The translations under genes were made by a program, and so were the position numbers. From NCBI GenBank assembly GCA_022059125.1, contig JAEUWY010000008.1:62001-126000 (forward strand): a DNA stretch of 64,000 nucleotides, read 5' to 3'. Shown piece by piece: positions 55,067 to 64,000 of this stretch. This DNA is from Corynespora cassiicola. Taxonomy: Eukaryota > Ascomycota > Dothideomycetes > Pleosporales > Corynesporascaceae. The first letter of the stretch is position 1; each line of letters begins with the position of its first letter. The notes under the pieces are model-generated. The model was not told the origin of the DNA. It ran no database searches and saw nothing but the letters and a program-made list of their open reading frames with translations.

Positions 55067-56340
55067 ATGGCTAAAGTACTCCTTACTGGCGGTAGCGGCT
55101 TCATTGCCACTCACATCCTTCAGCAGCTTCTGCAGCGCGGGTATGAAGGCCATCCACTCAGTGCTTCTCAGTCGAACAATTAACGAATTCCCTGTAGACA
55201 TTCGGTCGTCGCAACAGTCCGTAGCGAAGGCAAGGCTGAGAGCATTAGAAAAGCCTATCCGGATCTTGAACCTGGCCGATTGGACTTTGCTATTGTCCCT
55301 GATGTCGCACAGCCAAACGCATTTGACGAAGCCTTAGTTTCTAACCCTTACATTGAAGCGGTAATCCACACCGCAAGTCCCTTCCATTTCAACGTCACGG
55401 ATGTTCAGAAAGATTTGCTGGACCCCGCTATCAATGGTACAACGGGTATTTTGAAAGCAATCGTCAGCAAGGCTCCTCAAGTCAAACGTGTGGTACGTGT
55501 CAATTTGGATGGCAGGCTAGCGATGCTCCCACTCACACACATAGGTCATTACTTCTTCTTTCGGTTCCATGATGGACAGATCCAAGGGATTCTGGCCAGA
55601 ACACACCTACTCAGATGCGGATTGGTGCCCACTAACACAGGAGGAGGCTATCCAAGATCCAGGTGCAGGATACCAAGGTAGACTCGGCTCCCCATACCTC
55701 TTGTCCGACGCTAATTGTTATCTAGCCAGCAAGACGTTTGCAGAGAGAGCAGCTTGGGATTTTGTTAACAAGGAAAGACCCTCTTTCACCCTAGCCACCA
55801 TATGCCCTCCCTTAGTATTTGGCCCAGCTCTTCAAAGCCTGAATTCCCTCGAATCTCTCAACACGTCAAACCAATTCATCCGCGGTTTCATTGTCGGGGC
55901 CTCCAAGGACGAGATCAGTCCGACGGTAGTATGTGCCGACTACTGCTCCTGCATAGACAAGCTCTAACCCAGACATAGAACCCTATCTTTGCGGACGTGA
56001 GAGATGTGGCATTGGCTCACGTGATGGCCATGGAGAAGCCTGGTGCTGCTGGAAAGCGATTCCTTATTACCGGTGGCTACTGCTCCAATCGCGAGATAGT
56101 GGACATTATCCACAATAGCTTCCCTCAATACCGTGACCAGCTACCTCCTTCATCTGCCAAGGGCGGCGGTAGGTCAACCAAACTCTTCGAAGATTACAAA
56201 GCTAATCTTCTAAAGAACTACCCGATCCGGTCTTCAAGTTTGACAATCAGCCAAGCAAAGAGATACTAGGCATTGAATACAAGACCTTTGAAGAGTGCGT
56301 CGTTGACACGGTAAAGTCTTTTGGCGCTTTTAACAAGTGA
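55067..56340 (+). CDS. Gre2-like NADPH-dependent reductase (extended SDR)
   Basis: 339 residues in six exons (55067-55140, 55198-55492, 55545-55677, 55726-55928, 55979-56168, 56216-56340); the five introns are 47-57 bp. Exon 4 could instead end at 55925, but GTATGT at 55929 is the better donor. N-terminal TGGSGFIATHILQQLL is the nucleotide-binding turn; AVIHTASPFHF, the catalytic Ser in VITSSFGSM, and Tyr166/Lys170 in YQASK formed across intron 3 complete the active site. FADVRDVALAHVMAMEKP and RFLITGGY are the usual later blocks. Relatives include yeast Gre2/YDR541C and dihydroflavonol reductase-like enzymes that reduce aldehydes, diketones or methylglyoxal. An in-frame upstream ATG at 54998 would add 23 residues unlike the family, so 55067 is preferred. 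Nothing looks broken. Confidence 0.92.
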
Positions 56341-56655
56341 TTATGAAGGGGACTGCTAGAGTAGAGCTACAAATGATAGTACAGCTTTTTTCTGAATTTT
56401 ATATGTGACGTGCCCTCATATCCACTCTCTTCTCTTGAAATCTCACATGACGCTCCTATAGCGCCAAAAAGACTATGGTAGGATGATTGTGTACGCTGCC
56501 GTTCAGGCTGGCGATATCGCAGGAGATACTTCTGAGATCAAGAAACTGTAGTGTAGCCAGACGGACGTACCTAGCGCCTAGTAACAGTACAAGCGCCTAA
56601 GATCCATGGCCGTAAACGTACACACTCAAACGCATAGTGTTTGCTTGTATGATAG
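56341..56655. other. Short intergenic stretch
   Basis: 3' flank of the reductase. It may hold further eroded sequence of the HET relic that follows, but none could be read. Confidence 0.4.
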
Positions 56656-56856
56656 CTTGGTGGTTGTCTTCAGAACAAATGTATGATAATATTTGCCATT
56701 TTCCTCGGTGCGATGGTGCCCGTTATATTGAAACCTTCGAAGGAAGGTCGGCACAAGCCGGTTGGTGGAGGCTACATTTATGGCGTTATGGACGGAGAAT
56801 TGATGGAGCGATTTGAGCTTGGTGAATTCAGACGGGAGGGTAATTTCTTAGAATAA
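56656..56856 (+). pseudogene. C-terminal relic of a HET-domain protein
   Basis: A 66-codon frame reads FLGAMVPVILKPSKEG, then GGGYIYGVMDGEL before a stop. Fungal heterokaryon-incompatibility (HET, PF06985) proteins typically end with a strand like VLxGAxVPFVLRP, a variable turn and a YVHGIMDGE motif; the order and spacing here match. The HET domain itself and the rest of the protein are absent. It lies 70 bp before the F-box gene, in the same direction. A remnant of a deleted or degraded gene; too short to be a protein on its own. Recognition is by motif only. Confidence 0.55.
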
Positions 56857-56926
56857 TTACTGCGAATAGAAGATTACCCATCTGAGGGCAACTTAACGAA
56901 GCATTGTGAAAACATGAATAGAAGAA

Positions 56927-58057
56927 ATGATCGACTTGATCGCCTCGTTTTCCGATACCCCCACACGAGCAAGCTTATGCTTGTTATCTCAAAAGTTCAA
57001 TCGCATCGTCGAGCCGCATCTCTACACCGACATCTACATTGATTACAAGTCTGGCAATGGAGAGGATGGAAAGCCTCTGAAATCCAATATACTTGATGTT
57101 ATATCATCCAGGTCCCATCTTAAATACATGTGTAGAAAATTAACACTCAGTTCAGAACATTTCAGGCATTTGGGGGACATGCATGAAAACTCCCGTATTC
57201 GCGAAATACTTCTAATGTTCCCAAAAGTGGAGCATTTAAAGATTCAGGATAGAAAAAGCGAACTCTGTACACTTTTATTACATGCCCTTAACTCAGACCA
57301 CTTTAGTGTATTCTTGGGGTCTCCTGGGGTAACGTTTCCATTTTTAAAGGTTTTGGATCTCAATCTAAACTACCAACGTTGTATGGAGCTAGTCGAGATC
57401 TTTAAGTCACCCTGCATCGAGCGTATTAAACTTCGGCTTTTATATCAATACTCTAAAATAGCGTCTGAAGCAGCATATACCGCTGCAAAGTGGCGCGATT
57501 CACTAGACCGGCCGATCCACTACATTCCTGATGAAAAAATGCGGGACATACCGGATGGATTGTCTGTAATTTCTGCAGCATGTCCTGAATTGCAATCGCT
57601 TTGGTTTGGAGGCGAAGCAGGTGTTGTAAATTTCGGGTTGGGGTCGTTCTTTCTTCGCGGCGTACTTGGAAAATTTCGATCGCAGATGATTCATGGTAAT
57701 CTCAAGCATGTACATGTAACGGAGAGAAACATGATCAGACCGAAATTTTATGGCGTGCGAAGCAACTATCATGAAATGCAAGAAATCCGCTCGAACAGCC
57801 GCATAGAGACACTCGAGGTCACCGCACGTATGCTCTTCGAGAAACATAAGGGACAGCGTAAAGTTGGATTGGACTTCACATTGCCACTTACTCTCAAGAA
57901 ACTGATACTGTGTCTTCCCTTACCCAACGATGATGAGGGCAATATTCGCCCGAAGGTATCATCGAATACCAGCAAGGAGGGACTTGAAGTGGTCAAACAA
58001 CTCCAAAAACCAGCTGCAACTGACTTCCGATTTTACTATACTAGGACTGAATGGTAA
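56927..58057 (+). CDS. F-box-like protein
   Basis: 376 residues from ATG 56927. The start MIDLIASFSDTPTRASLCLL continues to SQKFNRIVEPHLYTDIYID, which is the second half of a fungal F-box: helix, then the R-I-V-E-P-x-L-Y-x-D-I tail common in these families. The usual LPxE that opens the F-box is missing. An AG acceptor just before (GAATAG then AAGAAATG) would give EEMIDLI if a short upstream exon exists, but none was found. The rest alternates helices and strands like degenerate LRRs and has no catalytic motif. F-box proteins dock substrates onto SCF ubiquitin ligases through Skp1; the target is unknown. Its gene converges with the LRR-type gene. Confidence 0.65.
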   Translation: MIDLIASFSDTPTRASLCLLSQKFNRIVEPHLYTDIYIDYKSGNGEDGKPLKSNILDVISSRSHLKYMCRKLTLSSEHFRHLGDMHENSRIREILLMFPKVEHLKIQDRKSELCTLLLHALNSDHFSVFLGSPGVTFPFLKVLDLNLNYQRCMELVEIFKSPCIERIKLRLLYQYSKIASEAAYTAAKWRDSLDRPIHYIPDEKMRDIPDGLSVISAACPELQSLWFGGEAGVVNFGLGSFFLRGVLGKFRSQMIHGNLKHVHVTERNMIRPKFYGVRSNYHEMQEIRSNSRIETLEVTARMLFEKHKGQRKVGLDFTLPLTLKKLILCLPLPNDDEGNIRPKVSSNTSKEGLEVVKQLQKPAATDFRFYYTRTEW

Positions 58058-58253
58058 ATCTATAAATAATACATAGTATAAATAGCTACAATGCTGGTTA
58101 GGCATCTTATAAAACAGAAAGTTTTTTTTTTTTTTAAAAAAAATAGTATTATAAAGTACATATACAAATAAACAAACAGAAAAGTAGTAGTGATATAGAA
58201 TAGAGCAAGAGGAAGAACCGGAGGAGACCGCCAGCGTGCTGGAGCCATTACCA

Positions 58254-59927
58254 CTAGACTAGAGGGAACGCTTGCCACTCATTGAACCAAACTCCGTCAC
58301 CAGGCCATACTCTTCGCAAGATGGGCTCGACATCCCAACCAAGCGATTCCGACCGCTCAATCTCCTCTTCATCTACTTCCGCACGGCGTACCTCGAGAAC
58401 ATCCTCGTAGCCAGATCTCTCCACAATCCATTCCCTCCCGACCTCCTCCACGATCTCGGCAATGGAACCATTGATGGTACTTGTTCCAAAGTTCCCACCT
58501 CCGGCTGCTTTGAGAGAGAGACGTTGCAAGGAAGGGATTTCCCCATCTAGGGCAGCAGATGTAATTGTGTTGAAGACCGCCTTCGCAAGCTCGGCGTCTA
58601 TGGCGGAATTGACAAGCGCGTCACGGATGTGTCCTTTGCGGGGATTTTTGGCCACACCGAAACCACTCAAGAAAGGTTCTGTGTCGAAAGCGGAGAAGGA
58701 TGGGTCGGATGGCGCGAGATGTTTCGGCTCGTTGACATCGTTAGAGTCGAAAAGTAGGGCGTAGTCTGAGGCGTTGAAGGTCAGGTCGAGGCTCGATAGG
58801 TGCGGCATACGGCCGATAGCTTTCAGTATGGCAATGTCTTCGCCCGGTTTGTTCCAGGCGCGCCGTATGTCGATGCCGAGGTCTTGCACATGTTTACAGC
58901 TATCGGTCACTAGTGCGATTGTGCTCGAATCGAACACGAAGCGACAGGAGTCTTTTCCTGCAGGGATCAGATAAAGTGTGTGTAAGACTGAATCCAGGTA
59001 ATCCAGGATCGCTTTCAGGGCCAATGACGGTAAGGATCCTGTGAGACGAAGATGTGACAGGCTTGGGAGGTTGCAAATGAATGTCTGCAATGTGGCGCTA
59101 TACTGGTCGCTCGTGTCGTGTGGGTCGAGAACTAACCCTAGTGAGTGGAGAGACTGCAAAGGAAGGTTGATCAAGGTTTCCAGAGCCGCTCGAGTAACGG
59201 GCATTTCTAAGCTGAGCGCGCGTAGTTGGCCAAAATCTGTGTGACGAGCCCATGTCTGGAGGCTGGTTCCCTCTGCACCTTGTATTCCAGCCAGTTGCAA
59301 AGATTGCAATTGTCCAAGTCGTTGACCGTCGTATGCTACAAGTTCCTGGTCCCAAACTATCGGTGGTTCCTCAAACGGCGACGCTCCAGTGTGAGACCAT
59401 AAGATGCGGAGTTCTCGAAGATTTCCATCAGGAGCGCGTAAAATGTGCTGGACTACGTCCTGAATAACATCACGATGTTTTCTTTCCAACCATATCGTCT
59501 GAAGGGTTGGAAGGTACAGGACTGACCGTATGTAGCAAGGGTCTGTGTCATAAGCCATTCTTAAAGACTTCAAATGGAGGTTACAGCTGGGAAGCTGATC
59601 GCGGAGGAATTGAACCAAAGGCGGCACCAGTGGAGCGCCACTCTGCCACTCCAGATCGGAGAGCGACGGAAGCTTGCGAAGGAAGTCGATCAGAACTTGC
59701 GCTTCGAAATTTGGATTAGCTGACCGTGCCTCCAAAGCTCGCAACCTGGAATCTCCCATTTTGATCATATCGTGCTCAATTTCGGTTGAGGATGCCGCGC
59801 GCGCCCCTATCGTGACGCGTTGAGGCGTTCCCCACGAGTGCGTGCGCTCTAGAATTGTTGTCCATCTTTCTACCGCAGCCTTGTAATCTGCAATTTCGAT
59901 GTTCAATGTTTTGTATAGTACTTCCAT
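58254..59927 (-). CDS. LRR-type protein, possibly F-box related
   Basis: 557 residues, one exon, ATG 59927. From about residue 80 there are repeated leucine-rich units (FLRKLPSLSDLEW, LRELRIL, LQSLQLAG, LRALSLEM, LQSLHSLGLVL, LSHLRLTG, LSSLDLTF), spaced 25-40 residues, as in the irregular LRR proteins that fungi couple to F-boxes. No F-box is visible at the N-terminus (MEVLYKTLNIEIADYKA), though one could lie in an unseen upstream exon. The C-terminus is acidic and ends WFNEWQAFPLV. No enzyme motif. Function unknown; protein binding is the safest guess. Confidence 0.7.
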   Translation of the reverse strand: MEVLYKTLNIEIADYKAAVERWTTILERTHSWGTPQRVTIGARAASSTEIEHDMIKMGDSRLRALEARSANPNFEAQVLIDFLRKLPSLSDLEWQSGAPLVPPLVQFLRDQLPSCNLHLKSLRMAYDTDPCYIRSVLYLPTLQTIWLERKHRDVIQDVVQHILRAPDGNLRELRILWSHTGASPFEEPPIVWDQELVAYDGQRLGQLQSLQLAGIQGAEGTSLQTWARHTDFGQLRALSLEMPVTRAALETLINLPLQSLHSLGLVLDPHDTSDQYSATLQTFICNLPSLSHLRLTGSLPSLALKAILDYLDSVLHTLYLIPAGKDSCRFVFDSSTIALVTDSCKHVQDLGIDIRRAWNKPGEDIAILKAIGRMPHLSSLDLTFNASDYALLFDSNDVNEPKHLAPSDPSFSAFDTEPFLSGFGVAKNPRKGHIRDALVNSAIDAELAKAVFNTITSAALDGEIPSLQRLSLKAAGGGNFGTSTINGSIAEIVEEVGREWIVERSGYEDVLEVRRAEVDEEEIERSESLGWDVEPILRRVWPGDGVWFNEWQAFPLV

Positions 59928-61013
59928 GGCAATATGACTCTGATGTGATTTTTCGAAGGCGTGTTATGAGTTGGATACCGTCAGAGGCTGATCTCTCTCG
60001 AAGCAGGTACCCAGGTACCCAGGTAGTTTCTTTGTTACGTGCGCACACGTTTGCCTAAGTGGAAGGGTATGGAATTGGAAGGAGAATGTCGAGGACTGGT
60101 GCACAGGGGTGCATAGGAGAGAGTCCTCTCTAGACTTTGATATCGCGCGCGTGGTTGCCTGCGCTGTGGGAATAATGTGATTTGAGTGTATGAGGGCTCC
60201 CCTCTTTTATCCGCTCCTGGGCGCCGCAAGCACGTTGGAGTCAAAAGATCACCAATCAGGACACCGCCCGTGGAGGTCAGTTGCGCTTGCTGATTGGATC
60301 AAAGCAGTTTTGATTGTTGGTGAACCGTGCGGAGCAGCCTAAAAGTTGCGAATAATTACACCACCTGCTGTCTGATCCACCTTTTGAGGATGCCAGTGAG
60401 GCTGCAGGCTGGTCAGACGGCAAATGGCTCAAGACTAGGTGAATTCTAGGTTTTCCATGCCATGTGCAGGCTTCGAAGACGCGGTGACATCCAACTGCTG
60501 GCAATCAGAAACTCCGCCCTCACCTCCCGATAATCAATACTTGACTATTCAGCCTCGTATTTTAGTATACAACGCATGTGGGTATTCCGGTTATACCTAT
60601 GGTACCAAGTATTCTAGCGACAGTTGCCCAACATCCCAGCATCCATACAAATTGTCATTCTAGTCTCGTGTTCTACCGGAAAACAATGCCCTTGCAGTTG
60701 CAACGCCACGTCATACTAACGCTCTTCTTTTCAGCGGCTCGCCTTACCTGTCTCGAACTTGTTCTCCCAGAATAATCGCCATGTAGCCTTGCCGTCGTAT
60801 CTGTTACACTGGTAAGCATGAAACTTAGATTGAAGGGGTAAACCAGACGGCTCCCTCGACCAATTTCCTGTCCGAGAACCTGTTCGTACTTTTTCTTATA
60901 CTCGAAATCAGTGCTATCTTTCTCCCGATCAGATTTCACGGGCGTCATTATGCACATCATCGAATTGTCGCAGTCGTCGCCTTCTTTGTCAAACAACGAA
61001 AAGTCACTAGCGA
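59928..61013. other. Intergenic region without a clear gene
   Basis: Contains the LRR gene promoter. A plus-strand frame at 60686-60775 reads MPLQLQRHVILTLFFSAARL and looks like a signal peptide, but I could not splice it to the Cys-rich frame at 61014-61785. Another frame at 60439-60663 has NACGYSGYTYG and is not recognised. Fragments of a larger secreted-protein gene may be present. Confidence 0.4.
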
Positions 61014-61115
61014 CGTGGTTTTGGAGAGCACGTCATTGAGACGGGCACCTGGACTCGAGGTGGTGGTAGCTGCTCATCGACAAAGCCTTCAGCTACGCTC
61101 ACCAGCAAGCCCAAG

Positions 61116-61785
61116 ATGCCGCTAGAGCGGAGTCCCATCCAATGCTTCAACGAAGCCGACTTCCGCGGTCATGCCGACCTTCAACCTGGGGACCAGGACC
61201 ATTTCTCCGAGGCTTTTAGCAACCTGAGATCTCAAATGGGCGACGGCGACTCTCTCGGGCCGGATAGCCCGACCGTTAGACTGCGCCGTACCGATGGCTA
61301 CGGAGTCAATTACGATTCTTCTTGCAGCTGGGTTTCCGGCTGCGAAACCACGGTTGGTAGACAGAGTTTTGGCTTCCCGCTTGGCTCCCCCAGCCTGATC
61401 ACGGCGTATTTGCTTGTTCGGGAGGATTACACTAAATGTAAGTGGTCTTCTTCCACTGCAACTCTTTATACCAGTCCTTGGACATGCAAAAAAAAAAAAA
61501 CAAAGACTAACAGTCTTCTCTCTAGGCAACAACGGAGTTGTCGGTGGCTCATGCCAGGTTGGATGTTTGCTGTATACGTTTGAGGGCGGGAGAGGTGACG
61601 GGCCATCCGATCCGTGTAAGGAATTTGACTGTTACGGGTGTGGATCGCCGTTCGATGTTCCTGAGTGCCAGACGTGTTGCAAGAGTCTTTTCCGCAATTT
61701 GGCGCTCGCTGGTAACGGCAGCACGAATACCAGCTTCAGTATTGTTGACAGCGGGCTACCATTCGGCAATGGAAGTATAGCATGA
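61116..61785 (+). CDS. Cys-rich secreted-protein C-terminal module, 5' end unresolved
   Basis: Two exons (up to 61437, and 61526-61785) with an 88-bp intron (GTAAGT, CTCTCTAG) give 193 residues from the first in-frame ATG at 61116. The frame is actually open back to 61014 and reads ETGTWTRGGGSCSSTKPS before that Met, so the true exon starts upstream. The body has SPIQCFNEADF, GYGVNYDSSCSWVSGC, LITAYLLVREDYTKCNNG across the intron, and GGSCQVGCLLYTF. From memory this module forms the C-terminus of large fungal secreted proteins, including chitinase-like ones. No catalytic domain is found upstream and no signal peptide is joined. So it is either a truncated gene or the end of one whose 5' exons are degraded. 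The last 60 residues hold many Cys, then a Gly/Ser tail. Confidence 0.55.
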
Positions 61786-62123
61786 GCGGGAAGAGTGTGC
61801 TATCAATCTGTTAAATTTTAAAGGGGTTATCATTACAAATTTAGACCCAAAGTCTTTTTAAATATAATATATTTTTTTGATAAACTTATAGCTGTTCAAA
61901 TTATCTGAAGAGCTGTAGGAGTCCTTTTATCTCGGCGTTAATGGGCAAGACTGAACAACAAGTACGGAAAGGATGTATAAACAGTAGCTGTTTAAATCAT
62001 ATAAAAACATAAAAATACATATAAAAGAAGCTGTAGAATTATTACGTGCACGTGATTATTCCATGTCATCCCGGTCTTATTGAATCTAAGTATTAGGTCT
62101 GATCAAACACTATGATTACTCTT
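61786..62123. other. AT-rich intergenic stretch
   Basis: 338 bp of AT-rich DNA between two converging genes; no feature besides T-runs. Confidence 0.5.
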
Positions 62124-63293
62124 CTAACTCATCACGTCACCAAAGCGTGATTCATGCGTGAGTGTGTTGAATCCTTCATTATTGCGTATCAGATACCTCA
62201 TGTCTCGACCTTGAAACATGCACTTCGCCTCAACAGAGATGGTCGACACAAGCATCGTACGTAGGACCTGCGAAGTGGCAACCATGCTCTCCAAAGGCTC
62301 CATATACTCTTTATGGTCAGTGTCTCGCAAGTAGCGAAAGATGAAGTAGAGGGTGCGGAGAGGACGGATCTGGCTGGACCAAGTAACGCGCGAGTAACCA
62401 AGCTCCAAGGGCTGGTCCCAGGAGTCTGCATCGTTCATCCTGACGACGTATCGCGCATCTGAAAGATGTGGGAGGCAAAATTCGAGTCGTCGAAAGGTGG
62501 GTTGCCGCATCAGCTTATCGCAGTTGTTCATGCATTCGAAAGTGATCCTAGAAGTATCCTTGGCTGAATCGACGAGGGTTAGGATTTGCAGGTCAAGCAA
62601 TGAGGCCACCATGAAGGAATTGACTTTCAACCAGTATTTACCATCGCAATGTAAGGTAAGGTGGACCAGGTTGGATCTTATCGACTTTGAGAGGATGTGT
62701 TGTCTCGTAGCGAGACTAGGCACATGGTTGGAATGTGGGATCAGCTTCAAATGCGTTATAGAAGGGTGTTCAAACAAAGTTTGAAGCAGGCTGGCACAGA
62801 CGGGTATGTTTACCTCGAAAGTGAGCTCCTTTAACGCGGTTAACGAATGAAGAGTCTCCGCATCGTGGAAGTATCCGTCGTGCCTCAGCTCAAGGGCCTC
62901 AATATTAGGTAGACTTTTTAGTATTGAAGTGGTGATTTGGCAGACGCGATCGTGAAAAGACATCTTTTTTGAGGGAGAGTCTACGCTTTCATCACAGATA
63001 AGGCTCAGACGTTTGGGATATTTGAGAAACTCTTTGTCTTTGGCGAGCACTTTCTGCAGCTCACAGCCGTTTCCGAAAACAGAGCGTGAATCCATCGAAA
63101 AACATGCTCTGATATCTCGATACATAAACGGCTCGACAATGCGCTTGAATGTTCTTGACACCAAAGAAAGGCTTTTCATTGTCTTTGTGTCCGGAGTGGG
63201 CTTGATCAGATACATGAAGATATTTTCGAGCAGCTCCTCAGGCAAGTTGTAAGCCTTAGCCATGAAGTGCGTGCGGTTCAAGCGGTGGCTCAT
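62124..63293 (-). CDS. F-box protein
   Basis: 389 residues, one exon, ATG 63293 (or MAKAYN at 63263). Residues 15-60 are an F-box: YNLPEELLENIFMYLIKPTP, then SLSLVSRTFKRIVEPFMY. The rest has scattered LRR-like strands (LPNIEALELRHDG, LTALKELTFEV, SITHLKLIPHS, LLDLQILTLVD) and ends without a known domain. Such proteins recruit a substrate to the SCF ubiquitin ligase. It shares the RIVEP-x-x-Y-x-DI tail with the F-box-like gene at 56927, so the two may be distant paralogs. Intact; function unknown. Confidence 0.8.
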   Translation of the reverse strand: MSHRLNRTHFMAKAYNLPEELLENIFMYLIKPTPDTKTMKSLSLVSRTFKRIVEPFMYRDIRACFSMDSRSVFGNGCELQKVLAKDKEFLKYPKRLSLICDESVDSPSKKMSFHDRVCQITTSILKSLPNIEALELRHDGYFHDAETLHSLTALKELTFEVNIPVCASLLQTLFEHPSITHLKLIPHSNHVPSLATRQHILSKSIRSNLVHLTLHCDGKYWLKVNSFMVASLLDLQILTLVDSAKDTSRITFECMNNCDKLMRQPTFRRLEFCLPHLSDARYVVRMNDADSWDQPLELGYSRVTWSSQIRPLRTLYFIFRYLRDTDHKEYMEPLESMVATSQVLRTMLVSTISVEAKCMFQGRDMRYLIRNNEGFNTLTHESRFGDVMS

Positions 63294-64000
63294 GCGATTT
63301 TTTTGGTGGAGTTTTAGGGTAGAATTTATACTTTAAAAGCAGTACTATTTATAAGATTAAGCAACTATATTAGAGAGGATTATTGTGAGTGAACGAAAAT
63401 GACATTTGATGTGACATTTAGAGGCGGATGATTGCACTAATTTGAGACAGGGTGCCTTAAAAATATATATCACTCTCTGCAATAATAATCTAGTAAAAAA
63501 GTTCACAAATAATGAATAAGAGCTTAGCTGTGACTTTTGCATAATAAATTTCGAATAAACACAATGTAAGAGAGGAAAAACTTCTCTTCTGAGTTTTAAG
63601 ATACACTTTTGCAAGTGAACTTGAGGTAAAAGCGACATGGGAGGGTACAATTACCTCGACTTATTTATATAAAGCTATGATATTGTTTGAAGACCAATTT
63701 CTAGGACCTTAAACAATCATTCTGTCTCTATAATACCCTGTTTAAACCAGAAGTAGGGAACAGGCTACGTCAGGCTGATAGGATCTGGTTTAAAACGAGC
63801 TTCGGCTCTAGCCAGACTTAGAACAGATTGTAAGCACATAGCGAGAAGAATTAGAGCTCGCAGATCTGTTGACAGACGAGGTGTTGTTAAGATAGGTTAT
63901 CTATAAAGTGAAAACCGCAAAACTATTGTTTTGGAATTAAAGTGACGGCACTGATAAGCTACGTATGCCGGACTGATTTCTGAAGTGATGGGCTCGCCAC
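63294..64000. other. AT-rich end of window, no supported gene
   Basis: Upstream of the last F-box gene. The minus-strand frame at 63357-63650 has no motif. An 11-bp inverted repeat is noted separately. Confidence 0.5.
63741..63794. repeat. Inverted repeat with 11-bp arms
   Basis: TTTAAACCAGA at 63741-63751 is perfectly mirrored by TCTGGTTTAAA at 63784-63794, with a 32-bp spacer. It could be a remnant of a small transposon or a regulatory hairpin. Confidence 0.6.

Noticed and set aside
44398..56340. Secondary-metabolite biosynthesis cluster
   Set aside because: No polyketide synthase, peptide synthetase, terpene cyclase or similar core enzyme is present; only tailoring-type enzymes.

Overview
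The window is nuclear DNA from a filamentous ascomycete (Pezizomycotina). The evidence is short introns (about 44-240 bp) with GTRNGT donors and CTAAC/CTAAT branch sites, plus typical fungal genes: Ame1/CENP-U, an Emi1-like twin-CX9C protein, Sla1, HapB, sedolisin, GH35 beta-galactosidase and a bZIP-DUF3425 regulator. The class cannot be fixed from the sequence alone. No rRNA, tRNA, CRISPR or virus was seen. Gene models below were joined by hand from splice signals, so exon boundaries are predictions.

Layout. 0-4.4 kb: ame1, the Emi1-like gene, and a small membrane protein with PPxY motifs whose frame is broken by one TAG. 4.7-5.5 kb: a RING-finger frame broken by two TAA codons. 6.8-14.3 kb: secreted sedolisin, a CAX-type cation exchanger, and a secreted GH35 beta-galactosidase. 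15.8-20.3 kb: a DUF924 protein and two neighbouring proteins that resemble STAND/NACHT NTPase cores without a P-loop. 21.4-32.9 kb: a cysteine-rich CYSTM-like protein, sla1, an MFS allantoate-permease-type transporter and an SRPK-like kinase. 32.9-39.4 kb: 6.5 kb without a believable gene; its last 2 kb look like a spliced 5' leader of hapB (39.4-40.5 kb). 41.5-42.5 kb: a DUF2236 gene with a premature TGA.

From about 42.5 kb the DNA looks like an accessory region: AT-rich patches, relics and repeats lie among intact enzyme genes. In order these are an HSL-type hydrolase, a dead P450, a bZIP-DUF3425 regulator, a decayed copy of that regulator's 3' end, a Zn-type alcohol dehydrogenase, a secreted type-B carboxylesterase, a Gre2-like NADPH reductase, a HET-domain relic, two F-box-type proteins, an LRR-type protein, and a cysteine-rich module that looks like the C-terminus of a larger secreted protein.

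How the genes may work together. The first part is mostly housekeeping (kinetochore, mitochondrion, endocytosis, CCAAT-factor control) mixed with secreted nutrient-gathering enzymes. The esterase-reductase-dehydrogenase-bZIP group at 44-56 kb could be a small catabolic or detoxification cluster, with no backbone biosynthesis enzyme in view. This is inference from gene content only.
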